The notes: generated from the letters alone by a model not told the origin. A stretch of 64,000 bases of DNA from Oceanococcus sp. HetDA_MAG_MS8 (GCA_019192445.1 JAHCMK010000008.1:62001-126000), one strand, 5' to 3'. Counted from the first letter of the stretch, positions 38,392 to 48,143 are shown. Translations and numbers: made by a program.

Positions 38392-39744
38392 ATGACTGAA
38401 GAGGTAGTGTTGTGGTGGGTTCGGCGCGACATGCGCCTTGACGACAACCCGGCACTGACTTGGGCGGCGCAGCAAGGCTATTGCGTGCAGCCGATCTTTA
38501 TTCATGCACCGCAGGAAGAAGGCGCCGCAGCAGCTGGCGCTGCAGCGCGTTGGTGGCAACATCAGGCACTCCATAGCCTGCAAGCTCAACTTGCGCAGGA
38601 AGATGGGCAGCTTGCCGTGTACTCGGGCGACTCACAATCCTGCTTGCAGCAAGCCATTCGCGACACGGGCGCTGTGGGAGTCATCTGGAATCGGCTCTAC
38701 GAACCCGCCATCGTGGAGCGCGATGCCAAAGTGAAGAGCATGCTCAAAGATGCGGATTTGCTGGCGCGCTCCCATGCGGCCGCATTGCTCTACGAGCCCT
38801 GGACCATACAAACCAAAACAGGAGATCCCTACAAGGTCTTCACCCCATTTTGGAAAGCTTGCATGCGCCTCACAGCGCCCCGCGAGCCCCAGCCCAAAGC
38901 CGCGAACCTTGCCTGGGCCAAGCACCAAGGTGCCTGCACCATCGATGACCTGGGCTTAGACCCACAGCATTCTTGGACCAATAGCCTAGCGGCCCATTGG
39001 GATGTCTCCGAGGCCGCTGCGCAGCAACGCCTGGAGACATTCCTCAATGGCGCTTTGGACGACTACGCCGAAGATCGCAACAGACCGGACCTGGACGGAA
39101 GCTCCGCGCTATCGCCCTATCTCCATCATGGCCAAATTAGCCCCCACCGTGTTTGGGCGCGTGCCCACTCGGCAGACCGCGATGCCGAGAGCACGCGCCG
39201 CTTTGTTGCTGAGCTAGGCTGGCGCGAATTCGCACATCACCTACTGTGGCATTTCCCCGACACCCCCCGCACTAACTTCAACAGTCGATTCAATGCCTTC
39301 CCCTGGCGCGCCGGCGCTGCTTGTGGCGATGACCTCGAAGCTTGGCAAAGAGGGCAAACGGGCATCGATATCGTGGACGCAGGTATGCGCCAACTGTGGA
39401 GCACTGGGTGGATGCATAACCGGGTGCGCATGCTGGTCGGCAGTTTGCTGACCAAGAACTTGGGTATCCACTGGCATGCAGGCGCTGACTGGTTTTGGGA
39501 CACCTTGGTCGATGCCGACTTGGCGAGCAATACCCTGGGTTGGCAATGGGTCGCTGGCTGTGGCGCGGATGCTGCGCCCTACTTTCGCATCTTCAACCCC
39601 GATACTCAGGCTGAAAAGTTCGATCCCGATGGCCGCTACCGTAAACGCTGGCTCAGCCAGCAGCGCCGACCCGACAAACCCATCGTCGATCCTAAGGCCT
39701 CGCGGGCGGGCGCCCTCGAAGCCTATGCCCAGGTAAAGGGCTGA
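38392..39744 (+). CDS. phrB: Deoxyribodipyrimidine photolyase (CPD photolyase)
   Basis: 450 residues. It repairs cyclobutane pyrimidine dimers using FADH- and light. The N-terminal antenna domain starts WWVRRDMRLDDNPAL. FAD-binding segments include LSPYLHHGQISPHRVWARA, WREFAHHLLWHFP, GIDIVDAGMRQLWSTGWMHN and DADLASNTLGWQWVAG. The ATG at 38392 has GGAGG seven bases upstream; the ORF itself opens 7 codons earlier. The antenna cofactor cannot be told from this reading. Confidence 0.92.
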   Translation: MTEEVVLWWVRRDMRLDDNPALTWAAQQGYCVQPIFIHAPQEEGAAAAGAAARWWQHQALHSLQAQLAQEDGQLAVYSGDSQSCLQQAIRDTGAVGVIWNRLYEPAIVERDAKVKSMLKDADLLARSHAAALLYEPWTIQTKTGDPYKVFTPFWKACMRLTAPREPQPKAANLAWAKHQGACTIDDLGLDPQHSWTNSLAAHWDVSEAAAQQRLETFLNGALDDYAEDRNRPDLDGSSALSPYLHHGQISPHRVWARAHSADRDAESTRRFVAELGWREFAHHLLWHFPDTPRTNFNSRFNAFPWRAGAACGDDLEAWQRGQTGIDIVDAGMRQLWSTGWMHNRVRMLVGSLLTKNLGIHWHAGADWFWDTLVDADLASNTLGWQWVAGCGADAAPYFRIFNPDTQAEKFDPDGRYRKRWLSQQRRPDKPIVDPKASRAGALEAYAQVKG

Positions 39745-39807
39745 AACAGCGCTGGCAGCGATAAATAGTAAAATGCGCGGCTTGCTTCCCACATAGTGCT
39801 AGCCAGC

Positions 39808-41475
39808 ATGTCCGTACTGCCCGAACCTCGCCATTTCGTGGAATCCAAAGTTGTTCAGGATATTCAGTCCGGGCAGCTTCCCGAGGGGCCGGTCACGCGC
39901 TTTCCACCGGAGCCGAATGGTTTCTTGCATATTGGCCACGCCAAGTCCATCTGCCTGAACTTTGGCTTGGCCCAGCGCTACGGCGGCCGCTGTCATCTGC
40001 GTTTTGACGATACCAACCCGGAAAAAGAAGAACAGCAGTACTTAGACGCGATTCAAGAAGACATTCGCTGGCTGGGCTTTGCTTGGGACGGCCCGGTGCG
40101 CTACGCCTCTAGCTACTTCGAGCAGCTGTACGCGTGGGCGGAGTACCTCGTCGAACAAGGTTTGGCCTATGTGTGCGACCTGAGTCCGGAGCAGGCACGA
40201 GACTATCGCGGCACGCTCACCGAGCCCGGGCGCAATAGCCCCTACCGAGAACGTTCCACAGCCGATAACCTCGACTTATTGCGGCGGATGCGCGCTGGTG
40301 AGTTCGAAGATGGGGCGCGTGTGCTGCGAGCCAAGATCGACATGGCGAGCCCGAATATGAACATGCGCGACCCTATTCTGTATCGGATTCGGCATGCTGC
40401 ACATCACCAAACCGGAAATGCTTGGAGCATTTATCCCACCTACGACTTCGCGCATGGGCAATCGGATGCCATTGAGGGCATCACCCATTCTTTGTGCTCC
40501 CTGGAGTTCGAGGATCATCGCCCTCTGTACGACTGGTTGATCGCCCATCTACCGGTACCGGCAACTCCGCGACAAACCGAATTTGCGCGCTTGCAGTTGA
40601 ACTACACCATCACCAGTAAACGCAAGCTCAAGGCGCTGGTTGATGGCGGTCACGTAAGCGGCTGGGACGACCCCCGTATGCCCACTCTTGCGGGCATGCG
40701 CCGGCGTGGATTCCCGGCTGCCGGCATTCGCGCGTTTTGCGAATCAGCAGGTGTAGCACGCGCCAACAGCCTTACAGATATCGGCATGCTGGAAGCGGCT
40801 ATTCGCGATGAGCTCAACCGCAATGCTCCTCGCGCCATGGCCGTTCTAGATCCCTTAGAGCTCATTATTGAAGACATGGATGCCGAGGCCTGCGAAACCC
40901 TGCACGCCGCCCATCACCCAGAGCGCGAAGACCTAGGGTCCAGAGATATTCCTTTTGCGCGCCGGTTATTCATCGAGCGCGAAGACTTTCGCCCTGAGGC
41001 GAATAAGAAGTACAAACGTCTGGTACTCGGCAAACGCGTGCGCTTACGTCATGCCTATGTGATTGAAGCCACTGCTATGGACACCGATGATGCCGGCCAG
41101 CCCCTGCGGGTTTATGCTCGCCGCATCCCGAACACATTGGGCTGTGACCCGGAGGATGGCGTCAAACCCAAAGGCGTTATCCATTGGGTTGCCGCCGATT
41201 ACGCGGTGTCAGCACAGGTCCGGATTGTCGATAGGCTGTTCAATGTCGAAAGACCGGATGCCACTGAGGGTGATTTCTTAGAGGCGCTCAACCCCGACTC
41301 TTTAGAGGTGAATACGCACTGCATGGTGGAGCCGGCTATCGCCGGTTGTGGCGCGGAGCAGTCCTACCAGTTCGAGCGCTTAGGCTACTTTGTCGCCGAC
41401 CGCTATGACCATCAGCCGGGGCAGCCGGTCTTTAATCGCAGCATTGCTCTGCGCGACACCTGGAGCCAAAAATAA
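39808..41475 (+). CDS. glnS: Glutaminyl-tRNA synthetase
   Basis: 555 residues. A class I synthetase that charges tRNA-Gln directly. FPPEPNGFLHIGHAKS holds the HIGH motif, and TSKRKLKALVDGGHVSGWDD is the KMSKS-equivalent loop. Two C-terminal anticodon-binding beta-barrels follow. The start MSVLPEPRHFVESKVVQDI at 39808 fits the family; a GTG four codons earlier is in frame. No clear ribosome site precedes either. Confidence 0.95.
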   Translation: MSVLPEPRHFVESKVVQDIQSGQLPEGPVTRFPPEPNGFLHIGHAKSICLNFGLAQRYGGRCHLRFDDTNPEKEEQQYLDAIQEDIRWLGFAWDGPVRYASSYFEQLYAWAEYLVEQGLAYVCDLSPEQARDYRGTLTEPGRNSPYRERSTADNLDLLRRMRAGEFEDGARVLRAKIDMASPNMNMRDPILYRIRHAAHHQTGNAWSIYPTYDFAHGQSDAIEGITHSLCSLEFEDHRPLYDWLIAHLPVPATPRQTEFARLQLNYTITSKRKLKALVDGGHVSGWDDPRMPTLAGMRRRGFPAAGIRAFCESAGVARANSLTDIGMLEAAIRDELNRNAPRAMAVLDPLELIIEDMDAEACETLHAAHHPEREDLGSRDIPFARRLFIEREDFRPEANKKYKRLVLGKRVRLRHAYVIEATAMDTDDAGQPLRVYARRIPNTLGCDPEDGVKPKGVIHWVAADYAVSAQVRIVDRLFNVERPDATEGDFLEALNPDSLEVNTHCMVEPAIAGCGAEQSYQFERLGYFVADRYDHQPGQPVFNRSIALRDTWSQK

Positions 41476-41539
41476 GCGCGGGGCGAACCACATCTCCCTA
41501 TCCTTGAGCAGGTATAGGCTGAGTACAGCAGCAGCTTTG

Positions 41540-42907
41540 CTAAGCCAGAACTAGCATCTCTTTGAGCGGCGCTGTCAGTAGCTTAGCCCCTGGGTCGAGT
41601 TCGGCGCGTAAACGTGCGAAATCCTCAAAACGCGGGTAGCGCTCGGCGAAATCTCGGGCCTTTAGGGTGTGCATCTTGCCCCAGTGTGGACGTCCCAAAT
41701 GCTGTTGTAGCAAAGGCTCTACAGCTTGGAATAAGGGCTTGTGGTCAGCTTGAGCCCACTGGTGTACGGAAATCGCTAATGCGGTGCGCCGATAAAACGG
41801 GCTGATCCAACCGGCGTCCGCCGCCACGCTACGCACCTCCAAGGGAAACATGACGTTGATATCCCGTCGCCGGATGGCATCGATGACCTGTGCCAAGACC
41901 TCTGCCCCCTGCTCTAGAGGCAGCTCATATTCCATCTCGTTGAAACGTGTACTGCGGGCGCTCGGGAAAATTTCATAGGAGGGGCCCACCCTTCTGCTGT
42001 CTGGCAGCACGGCCGTGAGAAGCTGTTGCAGGGGGCCATCCAGGGGACTCACATCGTGGCCCAGCTCTGTCAGCAAAGAGAAAATCTGGTCCTCGGGTAT
42101 TTCGATACGAGGCTTCGGGGTCACCGCTGCAGTTGTTTCATTCAGCCGCTTCACCAACACCCGGTCACTGTAGGGAAATACGAAGAACTCAAAATGACGG
42201 TTATCCCGCAACAGGCTTGATAAATCAGCCAGAACATCTTTGAGGGGGAGGACCTCAATAACCTCCTCCAGCCTGTAGCTAGGGCGGAGCTGTAGCTCTA
42301 GCTCGGTCACAATGCCTAATACGCCCAAATGGCAGCTCACAGCCGGCAACCAGTCTGGGTGATCGTTGGCGTTGATCTCAATGAGCTCGCCCTGGGCCGT
42401 CAGCAACTGCGCCGCCGTCACCATGGACGAAAAGGAGCCCAAGCTGAGTCCGGTCCCGTGGGTGCTGGTGCCAGTAGCACCGGCCAGCGTCTGCGGATCC
42501 ACATCGCCCTGGTTACTCAGGGCTAACCCTTGCTCGGCCAACAAAGGGCCTAATTCACGCACGGTTGTTCCCGCACGCAACCGTGCGCGCTGGCGCTGTG
42601 GGTTGACGGCGACCAAACCGCGCATATTGTCCAAGTGCACCTGACATCCTGAGGTCGGACACAGAGGCGCAAAAGAGTGACTGGCCCCGACCGGACGAAT
42701 CGGCCCCGGAGCATTGCGCATCACGGTGCGCAGCTCGGTGAGCGTTTGGGGGTAGACCTGCCAAGCCGGGTTTGCCTGTAAGTGCCCCGACCAGTTCTGC
42801 CAGCGCGGCGCGGACATGGCGCTCCAGCCAGGTTGCCAGGATATGGCGGCTGCCATACTTCCCAAGCCGCCCTGCAAGAGCTGACGGCGGTCGATTCCCT
42901 TAGGCAT
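41540..42907 (-). CDS. FAD-linked sugar-lactone oxidase (ALO/gulonolactone oxidase family), Tat substrate
   Basis: 455 residues. A twin-arginine signal (MPKGIDRRQLLQGGLGSMAA, Arg7-Arg8) predicts folded export to the periplasm. The FAD PCMH domain (about 45-215) has RPVGASHSF and the GATGTSTHGTG loop. The C-terminal ALO domain ends with RPHWGKMHT, a motif shared by L-gulonolactone, D-arabinonolactone and related aldonolactone oxidases. The true substrate is unknown. A structured leader with a terminator lies 15 bases upstream of the ATG; GAGG at about 42915-42918 is the likely ribosome site. Confidence 0.85.
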   Translation of the reverse strand: MPKGIDRRQLLQGGLGSMAAAISWQPGWSAMSAPRWQNWSGHLQANPAWQVYPQTLTELRTVMRNAPGPIRPVGASHSFAPLCPTSGCQVHLDNMRGLVAVNPQRQRARLRAGTTVRELGPLLAEQGLALSNQGDVDPQTLAGATGTSTHGTGLSLGSFSSMVTAAQLLTAQGELIEINANDHPDWLPAVSCHLGVLGIVTELELQLRPSYRLEEVIEVLPLKDVLADLSSLLRDNRHFEFFVFPYSDRVLVKRLNETTAAVTPKPRIEIPEDQIFSLLTELGHDVSPLDGPLQQLLTAVLPDSRRVGPSYEIFPSARSTRFNEMEYELPLEQGAEVLAQVIDAIRRRDINVMFPLEVRSVAADAGWISPFYRRTALAISVHQWAQADHKPLFQAVEPLLQQHLGRPHWGKMHTLKARDFAERYPRFEDFARLRAELDPGAKLLTAPLKEMLVLA

Positions 42908-42922
42908 GCTGCATCCTCGGCT

Positions 42923-42949
42923 AAAAAAGACGGGGCGCTAGGCGCCCCG
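42923..42949 (-). terminator. Rho-independent terminator in the leader of the lactone oxidase
   Basis: A perfect 8-bp GC stem (42942-42949 with 42931-42938) with a 3-nt loop, then TC and six T on the minus strand (42923-42928). It lies 15 bases before the oxidase ATG. Confidence 0.8.
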
Positions 42950-43022
42950 CAACCTCGCAGTTGGTTGGATCAATAGCGGAGGGCAATCATTGCCGGCGCG
43001 GTGCGCCAGCAACCCAACTGCG
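42923..43022 (-). ncRNA. Candidate structured leader or small RNA upstream of the lactone oxidase
   Basis: On the minus strand a 9-bp closing stem (43014-43022 with 42956-42964), extended by three more pairs past one bulge, encloses two perfect 5-bp hairpins (43003-43007 with 42995-42999, and 42990-42994 with 42982-42986) and the unpaired CTCCGC. An intrinsic terminator follows at 42923-42949. The form is a junction closed by a long stem, then a terminator, then the ribosome site. No family was recognised and no convincing promoter was found. Confidence 0.45.
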
Positions 43023-43228
43023 GTCCCTGCATCACAGCAGTTGCGCTAATGGTAACGGAATCTGTTCTGTGCATGCGCGGGCGAGCCGCCGCACGGAGCG
43101 CTCGCCGAAACTATCATCGGGCCCTTAAGACCACGGAACGCGAGCCAGGCCTTCGCCACGCGCACGAGCAGTGACATACAGCGGCCTATGGAAGCTCTAG
43201 GTCGCCCGAGGGCGCCGCCTGGGAGCGT
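43023..43228. other. Non-coding gap between cysS and the structured leader
   Basis: No ORF of coding character was seen. One 7-bp hairpin (43080-43086 with 43100-43106) and a small CGAG-loop hairpin (43203-43214) near the cysS stop are present. Neither has a T tract. Confidence 0.45.
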
Positions 43229-44614
43229 TTAGCTCTTGCTCCAGCTCGTGCCGTCTGGTCCATCTTTGAGAGTAATACCGGCTTGGCTCAGCTTGTCCCG
43301 AATCGCGTCTGCCTGCGCAAAATCACGGGCGGCCCGCGCATCCTGGCGCGCTTGTATCTGCGCCTCCACCCAAGCCACATCCACCGCCGCCGTGTCGCCC
43401 TGCAAAACATCTTGTGCCGAGCGCTGAAGCAGGCCTAGTCGTTGCCCAAGCGTTTTGAGCGTATGTGCATAGCTGGCAGCCTTGTCAGTGTCGCCCGCAT
43501 CCACCGCCGTATTGAGCTGACGTCCTAACCCATGCAGTACTGCTAAGGCATCGGCGGTGTTGAAGTCATCCGCCATCGCCTTATCAAAGCGAGCAACTGC
43601 GTTTTCGTCCACGGCGGCCTGCTCCTGGTCACTAGCCCGGTCTAAGGCTGCATAAAGGCGGCGCAGCGAGGTCTGCGCAGCATCCATAGCATCTATTGTG
43701 TAAATCAGCGGGCTACGGTAATGGGTGGACAAAATAAAGCTACGAATGGTCTCTCCGTCGTAATGCTCCAAGATGTCGCGAATGGTGCGGAAGTTGCCCA
43801 AAGACTTGGACATTTTTTCCTGACCAACCTGGACGAAGCCATTGTGCATCCAGATTTGCGCAAAGCCCTCGCCATGGGCTCCTTCACTTTGCGCAATTTC
43901 ATTTTCATGGTGCGGGAACTTGAGATCCATACCGCCGCCATGAATATCGAACTGATGGCCCAAGCAGTGGGTGGACATCGCACTGCATTCAATATGCCAG
44001 CCAGGCCGCCCTGCACCCCACGGTGAGTCCCAGGCAGGCTCATCCGGCTTGGAGGCCTTCCACAACACGAAATCTAAGGCATCTCGCTTGGCCTCATCGG
44101 TTGCGATCCTAGCCCCCACGCGTAGCTCATCCAAGCGCTTGTGGGAAAGCTTGCCGTAGCCAGCAAAGGTATCGACGGCGTAATACACATCGCCATTGTC
44201 CGCAGCATAAGCATGGCCACGCTCAATGAGCGTTTGAATCATAGAAATGATCTGCGCCATATGCTCGGTGGCGCGCGGTTCGGCTGAGGCTGGAAGCAAC
44301 CCCAAGGCCGCGCAGTCCTCATGAAAGCGCGCAATATAGCGCTCGGTCAGTGCTTCGATGCTCTCGCCGTTTTCAGCTGCGCGGCGAATAATCTTATCGT
44401 CAATATCTGTCAGGTTGCGGACGTAGCGCACCTTGAAACCCTGTGCTTCTAGCTGCCGAACCACAGCGTCAAAAACCAGCAAAAATCGGGCATGCCCCAG
44501 GTGGCAATCGTCATACACGGTTACCCCACACACATACAGCCCCACTTCACCGGGACGGATTGGCTGCAAGGCCATTTTCTGGCCACTGAGGCTATCGTGA
44601 ATTACTTGCTGCAT
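43229..44614 (-). CDS. cysS: Cysteinyl-tRNA synthetase
   Basis: 461 residues, the E. coli length. Zinc ligand and HIGH regions are [18 protein letters not shown], and [15 protein letters not shown] and the KMSKS motif KMSKSLGNF are present. The ORF begins 9 codons earlier, but the ATG at 44614 ([13 protein letters not shown]) fits the family. It follows pgpA after 38 bases. Confidence 0.96.
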   Translation of the reverse strand: MQQVIHDSLSGQKMALQPIRPGEVGLYVCGVTVYDDCHLGHARFLLVFDAVVRQLEAQGFKVRYVRNLTDIDDKIIRRAAENGESIEALTERYIARFHEDCAALGLLPASAEPRATEHMAQIISMIQTLIERGHAYAADNGDVYYAVDTFAGYGKLSHKRLDELRVGARIATDEAKRDALDFVLWKASKPDEPAWDSPWGAGRPGWHIECSAMSTHCLGHQFDIHGGGMDLKFPHHENEIAQSEGAHGEGFAQIWMHNGFVQVGQEKMSKSLGNFRTIRDILEHYDGETIRSFILSTHYRSPLIYTIDAMDAAQTSLRRLYAALDRASDQEQAAVDENAVARFDKAMADDFNTADALAVLHGLGRQLNTAVDAGDTDKAASYAHTLKTLGQRLGLLQRSAQDVLQGDTAAVDVAWVEAQIQARQDARAARDFAQADAIRDKLSQAGITLKDGPDGTSWSKS

Positions 44615-44652
44615 GAAAACTGCTAATGGTGTGGTTGGCAAAGCGCGTCAGT

Positions 44653-45147
44653 CTACCCAATCCACTGAAAACACAGCAGGCTGACAGCTGCCGCCATCGC
44701 TGCGGCCAACCAGTCATCCAACATAATGCCTAGCCCGCCATGAACTTTACGGTCTACCGCACCTATGGGCCAGGGCTTGGCGATATCAAACACCCTGAAG
44801 GCCACGCAGCATAGACCTAAGCCTGCGGCAAGGGTGACCCCCTGCGGCAGCCAATACAGCGCTGCGCAGGTGATTAATTGTCCGGAAATTTCATCCCAGA
44901 CTATTCCCCCATGATCGTGCACGCCCAGTCGTTTGGCCGCCTGTCCGCAGATGGGAATGCCGACAACAGCAATAACTACACAAGCTAAGGCGTAGAGCCA
45001 AGGGTCAAACTGGAGTAACCACGCAGCCAGTGGCAAAGCAACGAAGCTCCCCCAGGTCCCAGGCCCATTTGGCATCAACCCCGCACCACCACCGAAGGCG
45101 AGCAACAGTATGGGGTCACGAAAAACTTGCGATGGACGAGGAGTCAT
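44653..45147 (-). CDS. pgpA: Phosphatidylglycerophosphatase A
   Basis: 164 residues with several membrane helices. It dephosphorylates phosphatidylglycerophosphate to phosphatidylglycerol. Signatures are FGGGAGLMPNGPGTWGS, the acidic VWDEISGQLI, and FDIAKPWPIGAVDRKVHGGLG including the catalytic region. It overlaps thiL by ATGA. Confidence 0.93.
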   Translation of the reverse strand: MTPRPSQVFRDPILLLAFGGGAGLMPNGPGTWGSFVALPLAAWLLQFDPWLYALACVVIAVVGIPICGQAAKRLGVHDHGGIVWDEISGQLITCAALYWLPQGVTLAAGLGLCCVAFRVFDIAKPWPIGAVDRKVHGGLGIMLDDWLAAAMAAAVSLLCFQWIG

Positions 45148-46073
45148 GAGAAATGGTTCCAGCCAAGTGGAGAAAGGGAGTCGGTGCGTCCATCAGGCCA
45201 GCGCAGATGAACGCCAGGCTGCGCATGCATGTCGCCAATCCGGGTCCAACCAGCAAAGCTGCAATCCCTGGGCGCTGTGGCCACCAATACATAATCATCA
45301 CCGCCGTGGAGACGGCAATGCCAACGTCGTTGCGGGCTAAGCTGTGGATGCTCCAGAGGCTCCATCGTTTCTAGAACCCGCGCATCCAGGCGCGCTCCGA
45401 GGCCACTGGCGGTACAAATATGGCCTAGATCCGCGCTCAACCCATCCGACACATCAATCATGGCGTGGGCCGTGTCGCGCATAGCAGCAACCGCATCCAG
45501 GTCTGGCTGCGGTCGATGCAGCGCCTGCTGCCATCCAAGCGGAGCGCGATCACCGAGTTCCAGAGCAGCGGCGGCACGTCCCAACGCTCCGCTAATCCAA
45601 ATGGCATCGCCGGCACGCGCTTGGGAGCGGCATGGGGGATGTCGATTCGCAGCAGCCCAGCCCAGTGCGGTGATGCTAATCGTCAAGGGGCCACGTGTTG
45701 TGTCCCCACCCACCAATGTCATTCCGTAGTGATCCGCGCATGCCTGCAGCCCTGTACTGAAGCCGTGCAGCCAATCGTGATCAAGCTCGGGCAGGGACAA
45801 GGCCAGCGTAAAGCCCATAGGTTGGGCCGCCATGGCGAGCAGGTCCGAGACATTGACCGCTAGGCTTTTCCACCCCACGTCTGCAGGCGCCGCCGTTCCA
45901 TCAAAATGGCGACCGCTGACGAGCATATCGCTGCAGATCACCAAGTGATGACCTGCGGGCGGGGCCACCAGCGCCGCGTCATCGCCATTGCCTACAACAA
46001 CCTCAGACGACGCTGCCCAAGACTGTTGAAAGTAGCGCCGGATTATTGCGAATTCATCATCCGTTGTACTCAT
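45144..46073 (-). CDS. thiL: Thiamine-monophosphate kinase
   Basis: 309 residues. It phosphorylates thiamine monophosphate to the active diphosphate. The start MSTTDDEFAIIRRYF leads to NGDDAALVAPP (metal/ATP site), DMLVSGRHFD, GWKSLAVNVSDLLAMAAQP and VGGDTTRGPL. I placed the start at 46073, which overlaps the nusB 3' end by 17 bases; the frame is open further upstream. Confidence 0.93.
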   Translation of the reverse strand: MSTTDDEFAIIRRYFQQSWAASSEVVVGNGDDAALVAPPAGHHLVICSDMLVSGRHFDGTAAPADVGWKSLAVNVSDLLAMAAQPMGFTLALSLPELDHDWLHGFSTGLQACADHYGMTLVGGDTTRGPLTISITALGWAAANRHPPCRSQARAGDAIWISGALGRAAAALELGDRAPLGWQQALHRPQPDLDAVAAMRDTAHAMIDVSDGLSADLGHICTASGLGARLDARVLETMEPLEHPQLSPQRRWHCRLHGGDDYVLVATAPRDCSFAGWTRIGDMHAQPGVHLRWPDGRTDSLSPLGWNHFS

Positions 46074-46536
46074 CGGCCCGCACCCGCCGTGCCCAGCGGT
46101 CCAAGACACCGTTCACGTACTTGTGCCCATCAGTAGCTCCGAAGATCTTCGCGAGTTCCACAGCCTCATTAATGATGACGCGGGCCGGCAAGGTCCGCTC
46201 GTGCTGCAACTCATATCCACCCACCAGCAAAATCGCGCGCTCCATACTGTCCAATTGCACCAGCGGACGGTCCAACTGAGCGTCTAGATCCACTTCTAGC
46301 GGCTGTTGTTGCTCCAAGGCACCATGAATCAGCGTTTGCAGATAGGAGCGGTCGGCGTGCCGGAGATGATCATCTGCCAAGGCTGCCAAGACCAGCTCCT
46401 GAGCCTGCACGGAATTCATCAGCGCGGAGTAAAGATATTGCACGGCGCCATAGCGCGCGCCGCGGCGCCCACGGGTCGGTCCATTTGGGCGCGCAGGGTC
46501 TAAGCCCGGCTCGGAGTTTGTTGTGTTCTCAGTCAT
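46057..46536 (-). CDS. nusB: Transcription antitermination protein NusB
   Basis: 159 residues. NusB with NusE (S10) binds boxA of rRNA operons. RRGARYGAVQYLYSALMNS and the C-terminal VIINEAVELAKIFGATDGHKYVNGVLD are family blocks. The ATG at 46536 overlaps the ribH stop as ATGACTGA; an in-frame start 8 codons upstream lies inside ribH. The first 30 residues are Pro/Gly-rich and longer than in E. coli. Confidence 0.94.
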   Translation of the reverse strand: MTENTTNSEPGLDPARPNGPTRGRRGARYGAVQYLYSALMNSVQAQELVLAALADDHLRHADRSYLQTLIHGALEQQQPLEVDLDAQLDRPLVQLDSMERAILLVGGYELQHERTLPARVIINEAVELAKIFGATDGHKYVNGVLDRWARRVRADEYNG

Positions 46537-47008
46537 CCTGCAGGCTGGCAATAAGTTCAATCATATCGAGCACCGCATTCGCAGCTTCGACACCCTTGTT
46601 TTCCGCATTCGGACCAGCTCTCTCTAGGGCTTGCTCCAGGTCGTAGGTAGCCAATACCCCAAAGCCCACGGGGATACCTGACTGTCGACTTAGCTCTGCC
46701 ACGCCGCGAGCACATTCTCCAGCCACATATTCAAAATGAGCGGTATCGCCCTTGATGACGGCACCCAAAGTGATAACGCCGTCGTAATCTTCATCTTCAT
46801 CCACGAGGTGGCCGAGCAGTGTGGGAATCTCAAAAGCACCGGGCACGACGAAGTGATCAATGCCCTCTTCACTGACGCCGCGCTCAGTACATGTTGCCAT
46901 GGCGGCCTCTACCAAGGAGTCAACGACGGTGGGGTTCCACTGCGTGCTGATGATGGCGATACGCGTATCGGCGTGGAAGCTATTCGACACAGGGCTAGTG
47001 CTCGTCAT
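46529..47008 (-). CDS. ribH: 6,7-dimethyl-8-ribityllumazine synthase
   Basis: 159 residues. It condenses the ribitylaminopyrimidine with dihydroxybutanone phosphate to lumazine. VPGAFEIPTLLGHL, TLGAVIKGDTAHFEYVAGEC and the C-terminal AENKGVEAANAVLDMIEL are standard. The ATG at 47008 has GGAGAA five bases upstream and overlaps the ribB(A) 3' end by 14 bases. Confidence 0.95.
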   Translation of the reverse strand: MTSTSPVSNSFHADTRIAIISTQWNPTVVDSLVEAAMATCTERGVSEEGIDHFVVPGAFEIPTLLGHLVDEDEDYDGVITLGAVIKGDTAHFEYVAGECARGVAELSRQSGIPVGFGVLATYDLEQALERAGPNAENKGVEAANAVLDMIELIASLQDD

Positions 47009-48143
47009 TGGGATTCTCCGGGGCGTGTTGGACATATTCGGTGACCTCAAGGCCAAAGCCAGAGACCGCATGCATACGTTTAGGGGCGGATAGAACCCGC
47101 ATTTTGCGCACACCAATATCGGCCAGTATTTGTGCGCCTATGCCGTAAGTGCGCAGGTCCTGTTCTGGCTCGTCATTGGGCGATTCATCCGCATCCATGG
47201 TGGTGCGACCGCCACTGCGTTGCAGGTTGGAAACCGTCTGCACTAAAGCGTGAGGAGTTTCCCACTTGCGCAACACCACCAAGACCCCGCGCCCAGCTTC
47301 CGCAATGGTATGCAGCGCGTCACGCACCGGCCAGCCAAACTCTGAGTGGGACACACCCACCACATCGGCCAGTGTGTTGCGCAAGTGCACGCGCACGAGT
47401 GTGGGTTCTTCCGGCGAAATTGGCCCTCGCACCAGGGCCATATGGACCGTCTTGTCGACCCGGTCTTCGTACATCATGAGTTCAAAGGGGCCAAACTCGG
47501 TTTCTACTTTGGACTGCACCACACGCTCAACGGTGTGCTCATTCGCTAAACGGTAGCGAATCAGGTCGGCGATGGTGCCCAGTTTGATATCGTGCTCGCG
47601 CGCGAAGACTTCCAAGTCCGGCCGCCGCGCCATGGTGCCATCTTCGTTGAGGATCTCGACGATCACTGCGGCTGACTCTTTCGCCCCTGCCAACCTCGCG
47701 AGGTCGCAGCCAGCTTCCGTATGCCCCGCCCGGTTCAATACACCGCCAGGTTCTGCCATTAAGGGAAAGATATGTCCGGGCTGCACCACATCCTCTGGAC
47801 GCGCTTCAGGTGCGACGGCTGCCTGGATGGTGCGCGCACGGTCATGGGCCGAAATTCCTGTAGTGACACCCTCAGCCGCTTCAATTGAGACTGTAAATTT
47901 GGTGGCATGCGCCGCGCCGTTGTCGTTGACCATCAATGGCAGTCGCAGTTGCCGGCAGCGTTCGCGGGTCAGCGTGAGGCAAATCAGACCGCGACCATAG
48001 CGGGCCATGAAGTTCACATCTTCCGGACGCACCTTTTCGGCCAACATGACCAAGTCGCCTTCATTCTCACGGTCTTCATCATCCATGATGATGACCATCT
48101 TCCCGGCTTTGAGATCGGCAATAATTTCTTCGGTGCTATTCAT
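46995..48143 (-). CDS. ribB: 3,4-dihydroxy-2-butanone 4-phosphate synthase fused to a degenerate GTP cyclohydrolase II domain
   Basis: 382 residues. The N-terminal DHBP synthase domain (1 to about 200) is intact: MDDEDRENEGDLVMLAE, GLICLTLTRERC, HTEAGCDLARLAG. The C-terminal domain has the GCHII fold start (VQSKVETEFGPFELMMYED) but where active enzymes have the zinc cysteines and RCDCG it reads LADVVGVSHSEFGWPVRDAL, with no cysteine. This is the pattern of RibBX-type hybrids, whose second domain is not a GTP cyclohydrolase. A separate ribA should exist elsewhere. It overlaps ribE by ATGA. Confidence 0.93.
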   Translation of the reverse strand: MNSTEEIIADLKAGKMVIIMDDEDRENEGDLVMLAEKVRPEDVNFMARYGRGLICLTLTRERCRQLRLPLMVNDNGAAHATKFTVSIEAAEGVTTGISAHDRARTIQAAVAPEARPEDVVQPGHIFPLMAEPGGVLNRAGHTEAGCDLARLAGAKESAAVIVEILNEDGTMARRPDLEVFAREHDIKLGTIADLIRYRLANEHTVERVVQSKVETEFGPFELMMYEDRVDKTVHMALVRGPISPEEPTLVRVHLRNTLADVVGVSHSEFGWPVRDALHTIAEAGRGVLVVLRKWETPHALVQTVSNLQRSGGRTTMDADESPNDEPEQDLRTYGIGAQILADIGVRKMRVLSAPKRMHAVSGFGLEVTEYVQHAPENPNDEH

